Assembly (NCBI GenBank): GCA_043804925.1
Contig: JAZDIP010000069.1
Location: 62,001 to 126,000 of the forward strand
Reading direction: 5' to 3'
Origin: ChocPot-Mid sp043804925
Lineage (GTDB): Bacteria > Bacteroidota > Ignavibacteria > Kapaibacteriales > UBA2268
Length of the DNA: 64,000 bases
How positions within the stretch are numbered: the first letter of the stretch is position 1; each line of letters starts with the position of its first letter. This document shows, piece by piece, positions 18,723 to 27,568 of the stretch. The translations under genes were made by a program, and so were the position numbers. The notes beneath the pieces are model-generated. The model did no database searches. It saw only the letters and a program-made list of their open reading frames with translations, and was not told the origin of the DNA.

Positions 18723-20069
18723 ATGAAATTTAAAATAAATTTTGGTTTAGTTGCGATTTTTTTAATGTTATCTGTCTCATCCTTGTTTTCTCAGGCAGGT
18801 ATGAGATTTGAGGAATTAACTAAAAGAATAGAACAGTATTTCGCAGAACCTTTGATTAATGATATTAAATCTCAACTTCCCCAGGGAACGGATTACCGTA
18901 TTTGGGGATGGGATGTTGGTGATTTTTCCGGGGACAGCTATAATGATTTGGCTTTGTCAGTCAAATTATCCGGCGACAAAAAGAAAACTAATTATGTCTT
19001 TTTGTTCGTTGATTTGGACGGCTATTTAACAAAGGTCTCGGAACTACCTTTCGATTATGTTGAAATGCCTTTGGAAATTGGTGTTGTTATCCGGTACGGG
19101 ATATGTAATGTTACCAAAAAGCGGGAACGTTTTAACTGGATAATACGGGGATATAAATTTGACAATGGTGTTTTAATCCAGCAGGATAACTTCGAGACCG
19201 AAAAAATCGGGAAATATACACATGAAAGCACGATTGACTTTCAAACATTGAGAACCAAGGAAAGGTATATTGTTACAAATAATAGTTCCACGGTATATTC
19301 GACCGACCATTTAATCATTCCTTCTTTTTTTAGAAGTAGATTGATTTACAAAGGGTATCAGGACAAAACATTTTGCAATTACATAGATTACGTTCAAACA
19401 GGCGCCTATTACTGGTACGGGGATGATGATTGTTCTTTTCACGTAAGTTCTGCCTATGATGATAAGTTTTTGTATTTTACGATTGAAGTCAAGGATGAAG
19501 AAACCATTAATCCCAGATGCGATACATGTTGCGGGGATAATGTTGAACTATGGTTCGACGTAAGCCAGGAAGCCAAAAAAGGAGACCGCTTTGTTGAACG
19601 CAAAGGTGATAACCTGAAATTCAGGAAAAAGGTTGAAGCGGGAATTATATCATTCAAAATTTATCCCGGTAATTTCAGGACAATAAGACCTTACGTCAAA
19701 GATATCAGTACGACCGACAACCTTTATAATTTCCAAAGAGAAGAAGTTAACAATATTAAGGTCGTTTCTTCTTTGCGGGAAAAGGGATACGTTTTAAAAA
19801 TTAAGATTCCGTTTCTTTTATTGGGATACAAGGCACCAGTGCCTGACAAACCTGAATCCACAGAATTTGGCTGTACTGTCGTAGTCCATGATATTGATAA
19901 TCAATTTAGGCCTGAAGAGGAAACTGAGATAGCTACATCCGCATTTGACAAGACAGACCCGGCTACTTACGGAACTTTGCTGTTAGTGCCTACTAATCAA
20001 TGGTTTGGTTCAGCCAAAAATATTTACAAGGAGTATATTGTTAAGTCATTGTCGGAGTATGGATTTTGA
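18723..20069 (+). CDS. Secreted protein with a C-terminal CBM9-like domain
   Basis: 448 residues with a signal peptide (about 1-24, ...SSLFSQA). The N-terminal half (DYRIWGWDVGDFSGDSYNDLALSV) looks like a repeat-type beta structure and is not recognised. From about 215 to the end the sequence matches the CBM9-like sandwich found in many FCB secreted proteins: DDKFLYFTIEVKDEE, DNVELWFDVS, GYVLKIKIPFLLLG, GCTVVVHDID and a final TYGTLLLVP. Two cysteine pairs sit before DNVELWFD (RCDTCCGD). The domain suggests sugar or surface binding; no catalytic residues are visible. No ribosome site is evident. The 245-base gap before it (18479-18722) holds only GAAAATTGCAAAATTG-type repeats. Confidence 0.6.
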   Translation: MKFKINFGLVAIFLMLSVSSLFSQAGMRFEELTKRIEQYFAEPLINDIKSQLPQGTDYRIWGWDVGDFSGDSYNDLALSVKLSGDKKKTNYVFLFVDLDGYLTKVSELPFDYVEMPLEIGVVIRYGICNVTKKRERFNWIIRGYKFDNGVLIQQDNFETEKIGKYTHESTIDFQTLRTKERYIVTNNSSTVYSTDHLIIPSFFRSRLIYKGYQDKTFCNYIDYVQTGAYYWYGDDDCSFHVSSAYDDKFLYFTIEVKDEETINPRCDTCCGDNVELWFDVSQEAKKGDRFVERKGDNLKFRKKVEAGIISFKIYPGNFRTIRPYVKDISTTDNLYNFQREEVNNIKVVSSLREKGYVLKIKIPFLLLGYKAPVPDKPESTEFGCTVVVHDIDNQFRPEEETEIATSAFDKTDPATYGTLLLVPTNQWFGSAKNIYKEYIVKSLSEYGF

Positions 20070-20134
20070 GTTACCGGTTGTCAGTTGTCAGTTGTAAGTA
20101 ATAGTTTGGGATTATTAAGCAGTCCGGTAACCGG
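20070..20134 (+). repeat. Short tandem and inverted repeats upstream of the atp cluster
   Basis: TTACCGG at the left is mirrored by CCGGTAACCGG at 20124-20134. Between them GTTGTCAGTTGTCAGTTGTAAG repeats a 7-mer. GGGATTATT occurs twice close by. This is the same style of spacer repeat as at 41.6 kb and 58.3 kb. Confidence 0.55.
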
Positions 20135-20226
20135 TCTTTGGGATTATTGAAAAAAAATTTGAACATTTTGTTCACAACACAGATAATGTACAAAAATTGA
20201 TTTTCGGTAGGATTCTGTTGTTTTTA

Positions 20227-20259
20227 TTTGTGTTTATAGAACAAAAAAAATTAATTTTG
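20227..20259 (+). promoter_or_regulatory. FCB-type promoter candidate for the atp cluster
   Basis: TTTG at 20227-20230 is followed after 21 bases by TAATTTTG at 20252-20259. It fits the TTG/TANNTTTG pattern and lies 16 bases before the first ATG, which would leave a very short leader. Confidence 0.45.
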
Positions 20260-20275
20260 TACTTTATTCTTTGAA

Positions 20276-20572
20276 ATGGCAAAAATAAAAAAAAATGAAA
20301 AAGGTTTGATTCAAAATTTTCATGGAGATGGTTTAAAAAACTACCAGAATGACAGAGTGAAGAAACCTAAAACTAATATAATGATGGAATTAGCTCCTTA
20401 TGCGTCATTGGGTATGCAGTTAGTAATAACAATTGTAATCGGAGCATATGCCGGATGGTGGATTGATGGTAAATATGATACGGAACCATGGTTCCTGATT
20501 GTTTTGACTTTTTTTGGGGCAATTGCCGGAATGGTTAATTTCATAAGAACCGTAACCAAGCGAAAAAAATAG
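20276..20572 (+). CDS. AtpZ/AtpI-like ATP synthase accessory membrane protein
   Basis: 98 residues with a basic cytoplasmic N-terminus (about 1-40) and two membrane segments (YASLGMQLVITIVIGAYAGWW, and PWFLIVLTFFGAIAGMVNFI) joined by WIDGKYDTE. This is the layout of the small AtpZ/AtpI family proteins found at the head of F-type ATPase operons, which help c-ring assembly or Mg uptake. It is the first gene of the cluster. Confidence 0.75.
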   Translation: MAKIKKNEKGLIQNFHGDGLKNYQNDRVKKPKTNIMMELAPYASLGMQLVITIVIGAYAGWWIDGKYDTEPWFLIVLTFFGAIAGMVNFIRTVTKRKK

Positions 20573-20628
20573 TTATCTGTTGACTTTGTCACTTGACACT
20601 TGGAATGAGGGCTGGGAAGATAAATTTT

Positions 20629-20913
20629 ATGACTAAAGCTATAATAATTGCAATTTCTTTGACATTTTTGAATGCACTTTCATCTTTCATCATTGATAGA
20701 ATCGCAATGAATAAAGATTGGAAGAGTTTTAACAAATTGATATTTGGCTCGATGGCTATTAAATATTTCTTAACAGCCGGATTGGTTTGGTTTTGTGTTA
20801 GTTATTTGGAATTACACAAATTAGCTTTTTCTTTGACTTTTTTAGTATCAACATTTTTTCTTCTGATGGGAGAAATTATGATGATACACAAATACAAATC
20901 CGGTAAAAGATGA
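20629..20913 (+). CDS. Small membrane protein, AtpI-like
   Basis: 94 residues from ATG 20629, with about three membrane segments (IIIAISLTFLNALSSFII, IKYFLTAGLVWFCVSYL, FSLTFLVSTFFLLMGEIMM) and a basic tail. An earlier TTG at 20593 would add 12 residues, but GGGAAG at 20613-20618 fits the ATG at 20629 better. Position two of the atp cluster and its topology suggest an AtpI/AtpR-type accessory protein. The sequence itself is not diagnostic. Confidence 0.6.
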   Translation: MTKAIIIAISLTFLNALSSFIIDRIAMNKDWKSFNKLIFGSMAIKYFLTAGLVWFCVSYLELHKLAFSLTFLVSTFFLLMGEIMMIHKYKSGKR

Positions 20914-21115
20914 ATAAAAAATTTTATGACAATAAATGTTAAAAAATTAAGAGAAGAGATTATTGGTTTGATTAGTGATAGATGATTAATTGATAGATAT
21001 TGAGTTAAATTTGTGGATATTTAATTTTTATGAATATTGAACTTACTGTCTGAAAAAAAATGGACAGGATGTAATAAAGTTTTCAGTAAAAAATTATAAG
21101 ATTTAAGGTTAATTT

Positions 21116-22294
21116 ATGGCAGATGAAATATTAAAAGATAAGAATGATGGAGGGGCAGCCGTTGTTGATTCCAAGCATACATCAACTGATGCACAACACG
21201 ATAATACCGGACATTCATCAGGACATAGTGAGATGACACCCGACCAAGTATTTCCAACATTACTTGGCAACAATTTAGGAGACCATAGGGAATTTTCATG
21301 GCTTGGAATTCACATTTGTGAGTTACCCGTCATAGTTTATGACAAACAAGAGGGACTTCATATTTATTCTTCAAGCAGTTCAATGGTCCAAGACGGACAA
21401 TTTACTATGAAAATACACGGTGAAAATCACGGCTATAAATTTGCAGAAAAATCTGACCTTAATCCCGGACATGCCATGCACTGGAAAGCTCCGATAGTCA
21501 AAACCTCTACAATTCAGCCCTCTAAAGATAATCATGATTTTACTGCAGACGCAGTAACACTTGATTTATCCGTAACATCTTTGATGGTATTCCAATGGAT
21601 TGCAATGTTAATTGTTCTGACTTTATTTGGCATAGCCGGCAGAAGATATAAGAAGAATCCGACAGCTGCTCCAAAAGGTATCCAAAATGTTATCGAGTGG
21701 ATTGTAGAGTTTATACGTGATGATATCGTAATTCCGAATTGCGGTTCTCCACGAGCGGCTAAAGGTTTATTGCCATATTTTGTTGGTTTGTTTTTCTTTA
21801 TTTTCTTTATGAATTTACTTGGTTTACTTCCCGGGGGACATACCGCCACCGGTGCTTTAGCAGTAACAGGGGCATTGGCAATAGTAGCATATTTTGTAAT
21901 TAACATTACAGCTATAAGGGAATCAGGAATCGGGGCATGGCTACATCATTTATTGGGTGGAGCGCCGATTTGGCTCTCACCTATTATGATACCGATTGAA
22001 ATAATTTCGATGTTTGTGAAGCCATTCGCACTGACAATACGTCTTTTTGCAAATATGACTGCAGGACACGTTGTATTACTATCGTTAGTGGGTTTGATAT
22101 TCTTTTTCAAGATTTCGATTGGAACAGGTGTTGGTTTGGCAATAGCCCCAATTTCAGTAGCTTTTTCCGTATTTATGTATTGCCTTGAATTACTTGTTGC
22201 CTTGTTGCAGGCATATATATTCACGATTTTAACGGCAGTTTTTGTAGGATTAGCTATTGGTGAACATGCACATGAAACAGTGCATCAACATTGA
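21116..22294 (+). CDS. atpB: ATP synthase F0 subunit a
   Basis: Subunit a holds the proton half-channels and the essential arginine that faces the c-ring. That arginine is in TIRLFANMTAGHVVLL, and the last helices read LEAYIF-like AYIFTILTAVFVGLAIGEH. The membrane part occupies about residues 155-392. In front is a soluble, His-rich extension of roughly 150 residues (HTSTDAQHDNTGHSSGHSE near 20-40), larger than in proteobacterial subunit a; extended versions are known in Bacteroidota. The preceding 200-base gap holds no clear gene (one 19-codon frame at 20927 was ignored). Confidence 0.93.
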   Translation: MADEILKDKNDGGAAVVDSKHTSTDAQHDNTGHSSGHSEMTPDQVFPTLLGNNLGDHREFSWLGIHICELPVIVYDKQEGLHIYSSSSSMVQDGQFTMKIHGENHGYKFAEKSDLNPGHAMHWKAPIVKTSTIQPSKDNHDFTADAVTLDLSVTSLMVFQWIAMLIVLTLFGIAGRRYKKNPTAAPKGIQNVIEWIVEFIRDDIVIPNCGSPRAAKGLLPYFVGLFFFIFFMNLLGLLPGGHTATGALAVTGALAIVAYFVINITAIRESGIGAWLHHLLGGAPIWLSPIMIPIEIISMFVKPFALTIRLFANMTAGHVVLLSLVGLIFFFKISIGTGVGLAIAPISVAFSVFMYCLELLVALLQAYIFTILTAVFVGLAIGEHAHETVHQH

Positions 22295-22321
22295 TACAGA
22301 CAGGTCTTAGACCTGTCTGTA
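22295..22321 (+). repeat. Perfect 12-bp hairpin after atpB
   Basis: TACAGACAGGTC and GACCTGTCTGTA are exact inverse copies around a TTA loop, beginning at the base after the atpB stop. No T run follows. It may protect the atpB 3' end or set the ratio of atpB to atpE. The same kind of palindrome is dispersed in related genomes, to my knowledge. Confidence 0.75.
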
Positions 22322-22401
22322 CATAGTATGATATTTATAAATAAATAATAAATGTTCTTTAATAATATATAATTTTTATTCAATTTTTTTTTGGAGGAAT
22401 A

Positions 22402-22623
22402 ATGGATTTAGGAACTCTTGGAGCAGGTTTAGGCGCAGGGATAACAGTAATAGGTGCCGGACTTGGTATTGGACGTTTAGCAGCCGCCGCTTTAGAAGCC
22501 GGGGCACGTCAACCGGAAGCCGCTGGTGATGCAAGAACAACTATGATTATTGCAGCAGCTCTTATCGAAGGTGTTGCTTTGTTTTCATGCGTTATTTGTA
22601 TGTTATTAGTTGTTATGAAATAA
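22402..22623 (+). CDS. atpE: ATP synthase F0 subunit c
   Basis: 73 residues, two helices. The first is Gly/Ala-rich (GAGLGAGITVIGAGLGIG), the loop is RQPEA, and the second helix has Glu56 in ALIEGVALF as the ion-binding carboxylate. The surrounding residues lack the Gln and Ser/Thr pattern of sodium-type c subunits, so a proton is the likely ion. GGAGGA with ideal spacing gives it the strongest ribosome site in the cluster, as expected for a subunit needed in many copies. Confidence 0.95.
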   Translation: MDLGTLGAGLGAGITVIGAGLGIGRLAAAALEAGARQPEAAGDARTTMIIAAALIEGVALFSCVICMLLVVMK

Positions 22624-22648
22624 TTCATTACGGATTGTTCTAAAAATT

Positions 22649-22729
22649 GTCATTCTGAACGTAAATTAATATAGCGAAGAATCCACAAATCAGTTAGACG
22701 ACTGGATTCTTCACTACGTTCAGAATGAC
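22649..22729 (+). repeat. Two-arm palindromic repeat between atpE and atpF
   Basis: Outer arms GTCATTCTGAACGTA (22649-22663) and TACGTTCAGAATGAC (22715-22729) are exact inverses. Inner arms GAAGAATCCA (22676-22685) and TGGATTCTTC (22703-22712) also are. The element could fold into a long interrupted stem in the mRNA. It belongs to the 'CATTCTGAACG...GAAGAATC' class of dispersed repeats. Confidence 0.8.
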
Positions 22730-22809
22730 GATACTCTTAGATATATAACTTTGAACAAATGCGGATTAATAATAATAATTTTTCGTTTTAAAACAAAACA
22801 GGACAAGTA

Positions 22810-23304
22810 ATGGAAAGTATAATGAATATTGACCCGGGTCTGATTGTGTGGACTCTGGTAAACTTTGGTATATTCCTTTTTTTAATTTTAAAATTAGGCA
22901 CAAAACCAATTTTAAACGGCTTGAAGGCAAGAGAAAACAAGATTAACGATTCAATAGATGCAGCAGAAAAAGCTAAATCCGATGCTCAAAAATTACTTCT
23001 TGAAACTGAAACAAAACTCAGCCAGGCTCAGAAAGAAATGAATGAAATCATAGCCAAAGGTAGAGAACAAGCTGAAAAGATATTACAAAAAGCATCTGAC
23101 GAATCTGAAACAGTAAAAAGACAAAAAGTTGAAGATGCAAAAAATGAAATCGAGAAAAGCAAGGAAAATGCAATTAAACAATTGAGAAGTGAAGTAGCTG
23201 ATTTGGTTGTTATGGCGACCGAAAAAATCCTTGACGAAAATTTGGATAAAGCAAAACACTATAAAATGATTGAACAATATATAGAAAAGCTTCCAAATAA
23301 TTAA
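22810..23304 (+). CDS. atpF: ATP synthase F0 subunit b
   Basis: 164 residues. One membrane helix (about 10-30, GLIVWTLVNFGIFLFLILKL) is followed by a long charged helix rich in Ala, Glu, Lys and Gln that forms the peripheral stalk with subunit delta. GTKPILNGLKARENKI is typical of the region after the membrane helix. Full length, start supported by position and by the N-terminal helix. Confidence 0.93.
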   Translation: MESIMNIDPGLIVWTLVNFGIFLFLILKLGTKPILNGLKARENKINDSIDAAEKAKSDAQKLLLETETKLSQAQKEMNEIIAKGREQAEKILQKASDESETVKRQKVEDAKNEIEKSKENAIKQLRSEVADLVVMATEKILDENLDKAKHYKMIEQYIEKLPNN

Positions 23305-23318
23305 TTATAAGTTAGGAT

Positions 23319-23864
23319 ATGAAAGAATACAAAGTATCTCATCGTTATGCAAAAGCACTTCTTGATTCGGCAAAAAAAGGAGGTGTCGTTGATATTATCA
23401 GTAAAGATTTTGAATCAATTAAAATGACCTTTTTAATGTCAAAAGAACTACGGCATTTTGCAGGTAGTCCTGTTATCCAACTTTGGCGTAAGAAAAAAGT
23501 TTTTAACGAGATATTTCTCGAAGAAAAAATCAGTAAATTGACAATGGAATTTTTAATACTTCTTATTGAAAAGCGCCGGGGTAATCTTATTTTAAGTATT
23601 ATTGACGAATTCGACCATCAATATAATATCTTAAACAACCGGCTGCCGATTAAAGTAGAATCGGCTGTTGAACTTGATGATAAAATAAAAGACCATGTTA
23701 TTAAAAAAGTGACCGACAGAATGAGGATGGAAATTATTCCTGAATATGGATTAAACGAGGATTTGAAAGGCGGGATTTTAGTAAGAATCGAAGACTGGGT
23801 ATTTGATGCTTCGATAAAAAATCAATTAAAGAACCTTAGGCGTCAATTAATCGAGGGAAACTAA
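23319..23864 (+). CDS. atpH: ATP synthase F1 subunit delta
   Basis: 181 residues, 14 bases after atpF. The N-terminal helical domain begins KVSHRYAKALLDSAKK and the C-terminal part carries the delta signature GGILVRIEDWVFDASIKNQLKNL. It joins the stalk to the top of F1. Normal length. The spacer after it has AAGTTTACAAGTTTGTAAAG-type repeats. Confidence 0.93.
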   Translation: MKEYKVSHRYAKALLDSAKKGGVVDIISKDFESIKMTFLMSKELRHFAGSPVIQLWRKKKVFNEIFLEEKISKLTMEFLILLIEKRRGNLILSIIDEFDHQYNILNNRLPIKVESAVELDDKIKDHVIKKVTDRMRMEIIPEYGLNEDLKGGILVRIEDWVFDASIKNQLKNLRRQLIEGN

Positions 23865-23952
23865 GTTCAGTAAAAAGTTAGAAAGTTTACAAGTTTGTAA
23901 AGTTAGAAAAAAAATATTTAATATTATAAAGTAATAATGAAAAGGTAAAATT

Positions 23953-25503
23953 ATGGTTGATGTTCGTCCGGAAGAAATTTCTGCGATATTACGGCGACAG
24001 CTTTCAGGTTTTGAAAAAGAAGCCGATATTTATGAAGTTGGAACAGTACTTCAGGTTGGTGACGGTGTAGCACGAGTTTATGGTTTAACAAAAGTGATGG
24101 CATCGGAATTAGTGGAATTTCCAAATGATGTTTTCGGTATGGTATTGAACCTTGAAGAAGATAACGTAGGTGTTATGCTTTTTGGTGAAGACAGCTTGGT
24201 TAAAGAGGGAGATACGGTAAAAAGAACAGGAAAAATTGCATCTGTTCCTGTAGGTAAAGAATTATTGGGACGAGTAGTAAATCCTCTCGGGCTACCAATT
24301 GACGGTAAAGGTCCCATCAATACTACTCAAATACTTCCTATGGAAAGAAAAGCACCAGGAGTATTGCCGCGGCAACCCGTTAAGGAAGCGATGCAAACCG
24401 GTATAAAATTTATTGATGCTTTGATACCAATAGGCAGAGGTCAAAGAGAATTAATTATAGGTGACCGTCAGACAGGTAAAACGGCTGTTGCTTTAGATAC
24501 TATTATTAATCAAAAGTTTACGCATACGGAAGAAGCAAAAAAACTTGGAATTGACCCGGTTTATTGTATCTATGTTGCAATCGGCCAGAAAGGTTCGACA
24601 GTAGCTCAAGTGGTTAGCTTCCTTGAAGAGTTTGGTGCAATGGACTACACGATAATAGTAGCAGCAAACGCATCAGATCCGGCACCTTTGCAATTTATTG
24701 CTCCTTATTGCGGATGTTCCATGGGTGAATATTTCCGTGATAATGGTATGCACTCCTTGTTGATATATGATGACTTATCAAAACAGGCAGCTGCTTACCG
24801 CCAGGTTTCGTTATTGTTAAGAAGGCCACCGGGACGTGAAGCATATCCGGGTGACATTTTCTACTTGCATAGCAGACTTTTAGAGCGTGCCGCTAAGTAT
24901 TCCGATGCTAATGGCGGAGGTTCGTTAACTGCATTACCCGTTATTGAAACTCAGGCAGGTGACGTAGCGGCTTATATCCCGACAAACGTAATTTCTATTA
25001 CCGATGGCCAGATTTATCTGGAACCAAACTTGTTTAACGCAGGTATCAGACCGGCTATAAACGTTGGAATTTCGGTATCCCGTGTTGGTGGCAATGCCCA
25101 GATAAAAGCCATGAAAAAAATAGCCGGTCCGTTGAAACTGGGTTTGGCTCAATACAGGGAACTTGAAGCATTTGCTAAGTTCGGTTCAGACCTTGACAAA
25201 GCAACTCAACAACAATTGAGAAGAGGTGCAAGATTAACTGAAATATTAAAACAGTTGCAATTTGCACCAATACCTGTCGAAAAACAGATTGTTTTGATTT
25301 GGACGGCAACTATGGGTTATCTCGATGATTTGAAAGTTGAATCACTCTCGAGATTTGAGAAAGAATTATATGAATTTTTGGATAATTCATGTCCTGAATT
25401 ACTCGATGAGATTATTCGCAAAAAGGAAATGACAAATGAATTGGTTGCAAATCTTGAAAAATCTGTTAAGCCATTTGTAGATAATTTCAAAAAAAACATG
25501 TAG
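23953..25503 (+). CDS. atpA: ATP synthase F1 subunit alpha
   Basis: 516 residues, full length. The P-loop is GDRQTGKTAVA (near 170), the signature PAINVGISVSRVGG is near 370, and the N-terminal part includes VGDGVARVYGL. Alpha subunits bind ATP without hydrolysing it and form the hexamer with beta. The beta gene is not in this window. Confidence 0.97.
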   Translation: MVDVRPEEISAILRRQLSGFEKEADIYEVGTVLQVGDGVARVYGLTKVMASELVEFPNDVFGMVLNLEEDNVGVMLFGEDSLVKEGDTVKRTGKIASVPVGKELLGRVVNPLGLPIDGKGPINTTQILPMERKAPGVLPRQPVKEAMQTGIKFIDALIPIGRGQRELIIGDRQTGKTAVALDTIINQKFTHTEEAKKLGIDPVYCIYVAIGQKGSTVAQVVSFLEEFGAMDYTIIVAANASDPAPLQFIAPYCGCSMGEYFRDNGMHSLLIYDDLSKQAAAYRQVSLLLRRPPGREAYPGDIFYLHSRLLERAAKYSDANGGGSLTALPVIETQAGDVAAYIPTNVISITDGQIYLEPNLFNAGIRPAINVGISVSRVGGNAQIKAMKKIAGPLKLGLAQYRELEAFAKFGSDLDKATQQQLRRGARLTEILKQLQFAPIPVEKQIVLIWTATMGYLDDLKVESLSRFEKELYEFLDNSCPELLDEIIRKKEMTNELVANLEKSVKPFVDNFKKNM

Positions 25504-25555
25504 ATAATTGACAATTAAAATTGGCAATTGATACTTTAATTAATTAAAGAATAAT

Positions 25556-26521
25556 ATGTTAGTATTAACAGGTGGAGCTGGATTCATTGGTTCATGCTTA
25601 CTGAAAAAGCTGAACGACGAAGGTATTAGTGAAATAATCGTCGTTGACCGGCTTGGTGAAGCTGACAAATGGAAAAATCTTGTGGGAAAGAAATTTGCAA
25701 GGTTTATTCATAAGGATAATTTTTTAGAACAGCTCTTTGATAGTGCTTTGGATGAATCTTTAGAGGCAATTATTCATTTAGGTGCCTGCTCAACTACTAC
25801 CGAAAGGGATGCGGATTATATCTTTGAAAATAATCTGAACTACAGTATTGAACTTGCGACTTATGCCGCTGAAAACAACATTAGGTTTATTTATGCCAGT
25901 AGTGCCGCAACTTATGGAGATGGTTCTCACGGTTATTCAGAAGCTAATTCCGAAGAATTGAGACCAATGAATGTTTACGGTTTGTCAAAACATTTTTTCG
26001 ATAGATGGGTGATTGACCATGAATTGGAATCAACATTTACAGGACTGAAATTCTTCAATGTATTTGGACCTAATGAGTATCATAAAGGTGAGATGGCAAG
26101 CATGATTTATAAGTCATTTTCACAGATAGAAAACCTCGGTAAAGTTCATTTATTTAAATCAAATAGCCCTGACTTTAAGGATGGTGAACAAAAAAGGGAT
26201 TTCATCTACGTTAAAGATGCTGTTGAAGTTCTTTGGAAAATATTGACGATAAATAAATTTTCCGGAATTTATAATTTGGGAACCGGTAATGCAAGGACTT
26301 GGAACGATTTGGTTGATTCAGTTTTTCATGCATTAGGAAAAGAACCGAAAATTGAATATATAGATATGCCTGAATCATTGTCAAATCAATACCAGAACTT
26401 TACTCAAGCTGATATGAAGAAATTGAACAGAAGTAAAGCAAAGTTTAAATTTGATTCTCTGGAAAATAATATTGAAGACTATGTAAAGAATTATCTGATT
26501 AAAGAATGGAAATACTTATAA
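25556..26521 (+). CDS. hldD: ADP-L-glycero-D-manno-heptose 6-epimerase
   Basis: Last step in making ADP-heptose for the LPS inner core. It is an extended short-chain dehydrogenase: GGAGFIGSCL binds NADP at the N-terminus, and the active-site YxxxK is YGLSK near residue 141. HldD-typical blocks are HLGACSTTTERDADY, KFFNVFGPNEYHKG, KDGEQKRDFIYVKD and YNLGTGNARTWNDL. 321 residues, normal. It interrupts the atp cluster between atpA and atpG on the same strand, which is unusual. The flanking spacers both carry GACAATTGACAATT repeats. Confidence 0.92.
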   Translation: MLVLTGGAGFIGSCLLKKLNDEGISEIIVVDRLGEADKWKNLVGKKFARFIHKDNFLEQLFDSALDESLEAIIHLGACSTTTERDADYIFENNLNYSIELATYAAENNIRFIYASSAATYGDGSHGYSEANSEELRPMNVYGLSKHFFDRWVIDHELESTFTGLKFFNVFGPNEYHKGEMASMIYKSFSQIENLGKVHLFKSNSPDFKDGEQKRDFIYVKDAVEVLWKILTINKFSGIYNLGTGNARTWNDLVDSVFHALGKEPKIEYIDMPESLSNQYQNFTQADMKKLNRSKAKFKFDSLENNIEDYVKNYLIKEWKYL

Positions 26522-26548
26522 TTAATTGACAATTGACAATTAACAATT
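26521..26548 (+). repeat. Tandem ATTGACAATT repeats after hldD
   Basis: AATTGACAATTGACAATTAACAATT repeats a 7-base unit. A related block (ATTGACAATTAAAATTGGCAATTG) lies at 25506-25531 before hldD. Copies of this family also appear at 7681-7712. Their presence on both sides of hldD could mark past rearrangement, but the units are so short that chance and slippage are also possible. Confidence 0.5.
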
Positions 26549-26656
26549 TTTATGGTTTTTTAAAAATTATATAGGTAATATTTTTAGAATTTTATATTAC
26601 GAATTTTAAATTGAGGATACTATTTTAAAAAGGAATAATAATATAGGGATATTAAG

Positions 26657-27559
26657 ATGCCAACATTAAGAGCAATAGGAAGAAGAATAGTTGCCGTACA
26701 AAATACTGCAAAAATCACTCAGGCGATGAGAATGATATCTGCTGCACAATTAAAACGTGCACAAAATAATATTGAATCTGCAAGGCCATATGTTTTGAAA
26801 TTAGCAGACATTTTGGGAAACTTAGTGGAAGCAGTAGGTGAAGATTATAATCATCCTCTCATTGACAAACGCAAAGAGGTGAAAGGTATTACTATAATCA
26901 CAATCGCTTCAGACAGAGGTTTGTGCGGAAGTTTCAACAACAATCTTTTTAGGTTTGTTCTTAATTATACAAATAATGATTTATCCAAGGAATACCCGAA
27001 TGCAAAGATTAATCTTTTAACGGTTGGAAAACGTACAGGTCAGTTCTTTAAAAAACAAAATATCGAATTAATAAAGGATTATTCAGGTATATTCTCTAAT
27101 CTAAATTTCACAGTTGCAAAGGATATTGTTAATATAGTTAAATCTGAATATATAGCAGGAAAAGTTGATAAGGTTATTATTGCATTCAATGAGTTTAAAA
27201 ATGTTATTGTACAAAAACCAAAATTGATTCAGTTATTACCTATTGAAGCAACGCATGAAAAAGAAGTAAAGAAAGAGAATGAAAAAGCCCTGGCAAATCT
27301 TGATTATATATTTGAACCTGAGCAAAAATCAATACTTGACGAATTACTGCCTAAGCATGTCGATATTCAACTTTGGAGGACATTACTTGAGTCTTTTGCC
27401 GCAGAGCAGGCAGCACGTATGATGGCGATGGAAAATGCAACCAAGAATGCCAATGACCTCATTAAACACCTTCAACTTGTTTATAACAAGGCAAGGCAAG
27501 CCGCTATCACTAAAGAAATGCTCGAAATCGTAAGTGGTGCAGAGGCGTTGAAGAAGTAA
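26657..27559 (+). CDS. atpG: ATP synthase F1 subunit gamma
   Basis: 300 residues. The N-terminal helix starts MPTLRAIGRRIVAVQNTAKITQAMRMISA, cut here to its recognisable core KITQAMRMISA, and the C-terminal helix ends QAAITKEMLEIVSGAEAL. Both form the rotating coiled coil. SDRGLCGSFN near residue 85 is the family signature. Full length; last atp gene in this cluster. Confidence 0.95.
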   Translation: MPTLRAIGRRIVAVQNTAKITQAMRMISAAQLKRAQNNIESARPYVLKLADILGNLVEAVGEDYNHPLIDKRKEVKGITIITIASDRGLCGSFNNNLFRFVLNYTNNDLSKEYPNAKINLLTVGKRTGQFFKKQNIELIKDYSGIFSNLNFTVAKDIVNIVKSEYIAGKVDKVIIAFNEFKNVIVQKPKLIQLLPIEATHEKEVKKENEKALANLDYIFEPEQKSILDELLPKHVDIQLWRTLLESFAAEQAARMMAMENATKNANDLIKHLQLVYNKARQAAITKEMLEIVSGAEALKK

Positions 27560-27568
27560 AAAAGCAAA

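Noticed and set aside
20927..20986. A 19-codon frame between the AtpI-like gene and atpB
   Set aside because: Too short, no ribosome site, no known small protein with this sequence.
26521..26548. Transposon ends flanking hldD
   Set aside because: The repeats are 7-base units found in many other spacers; no target duplication or inverted ends are seen.
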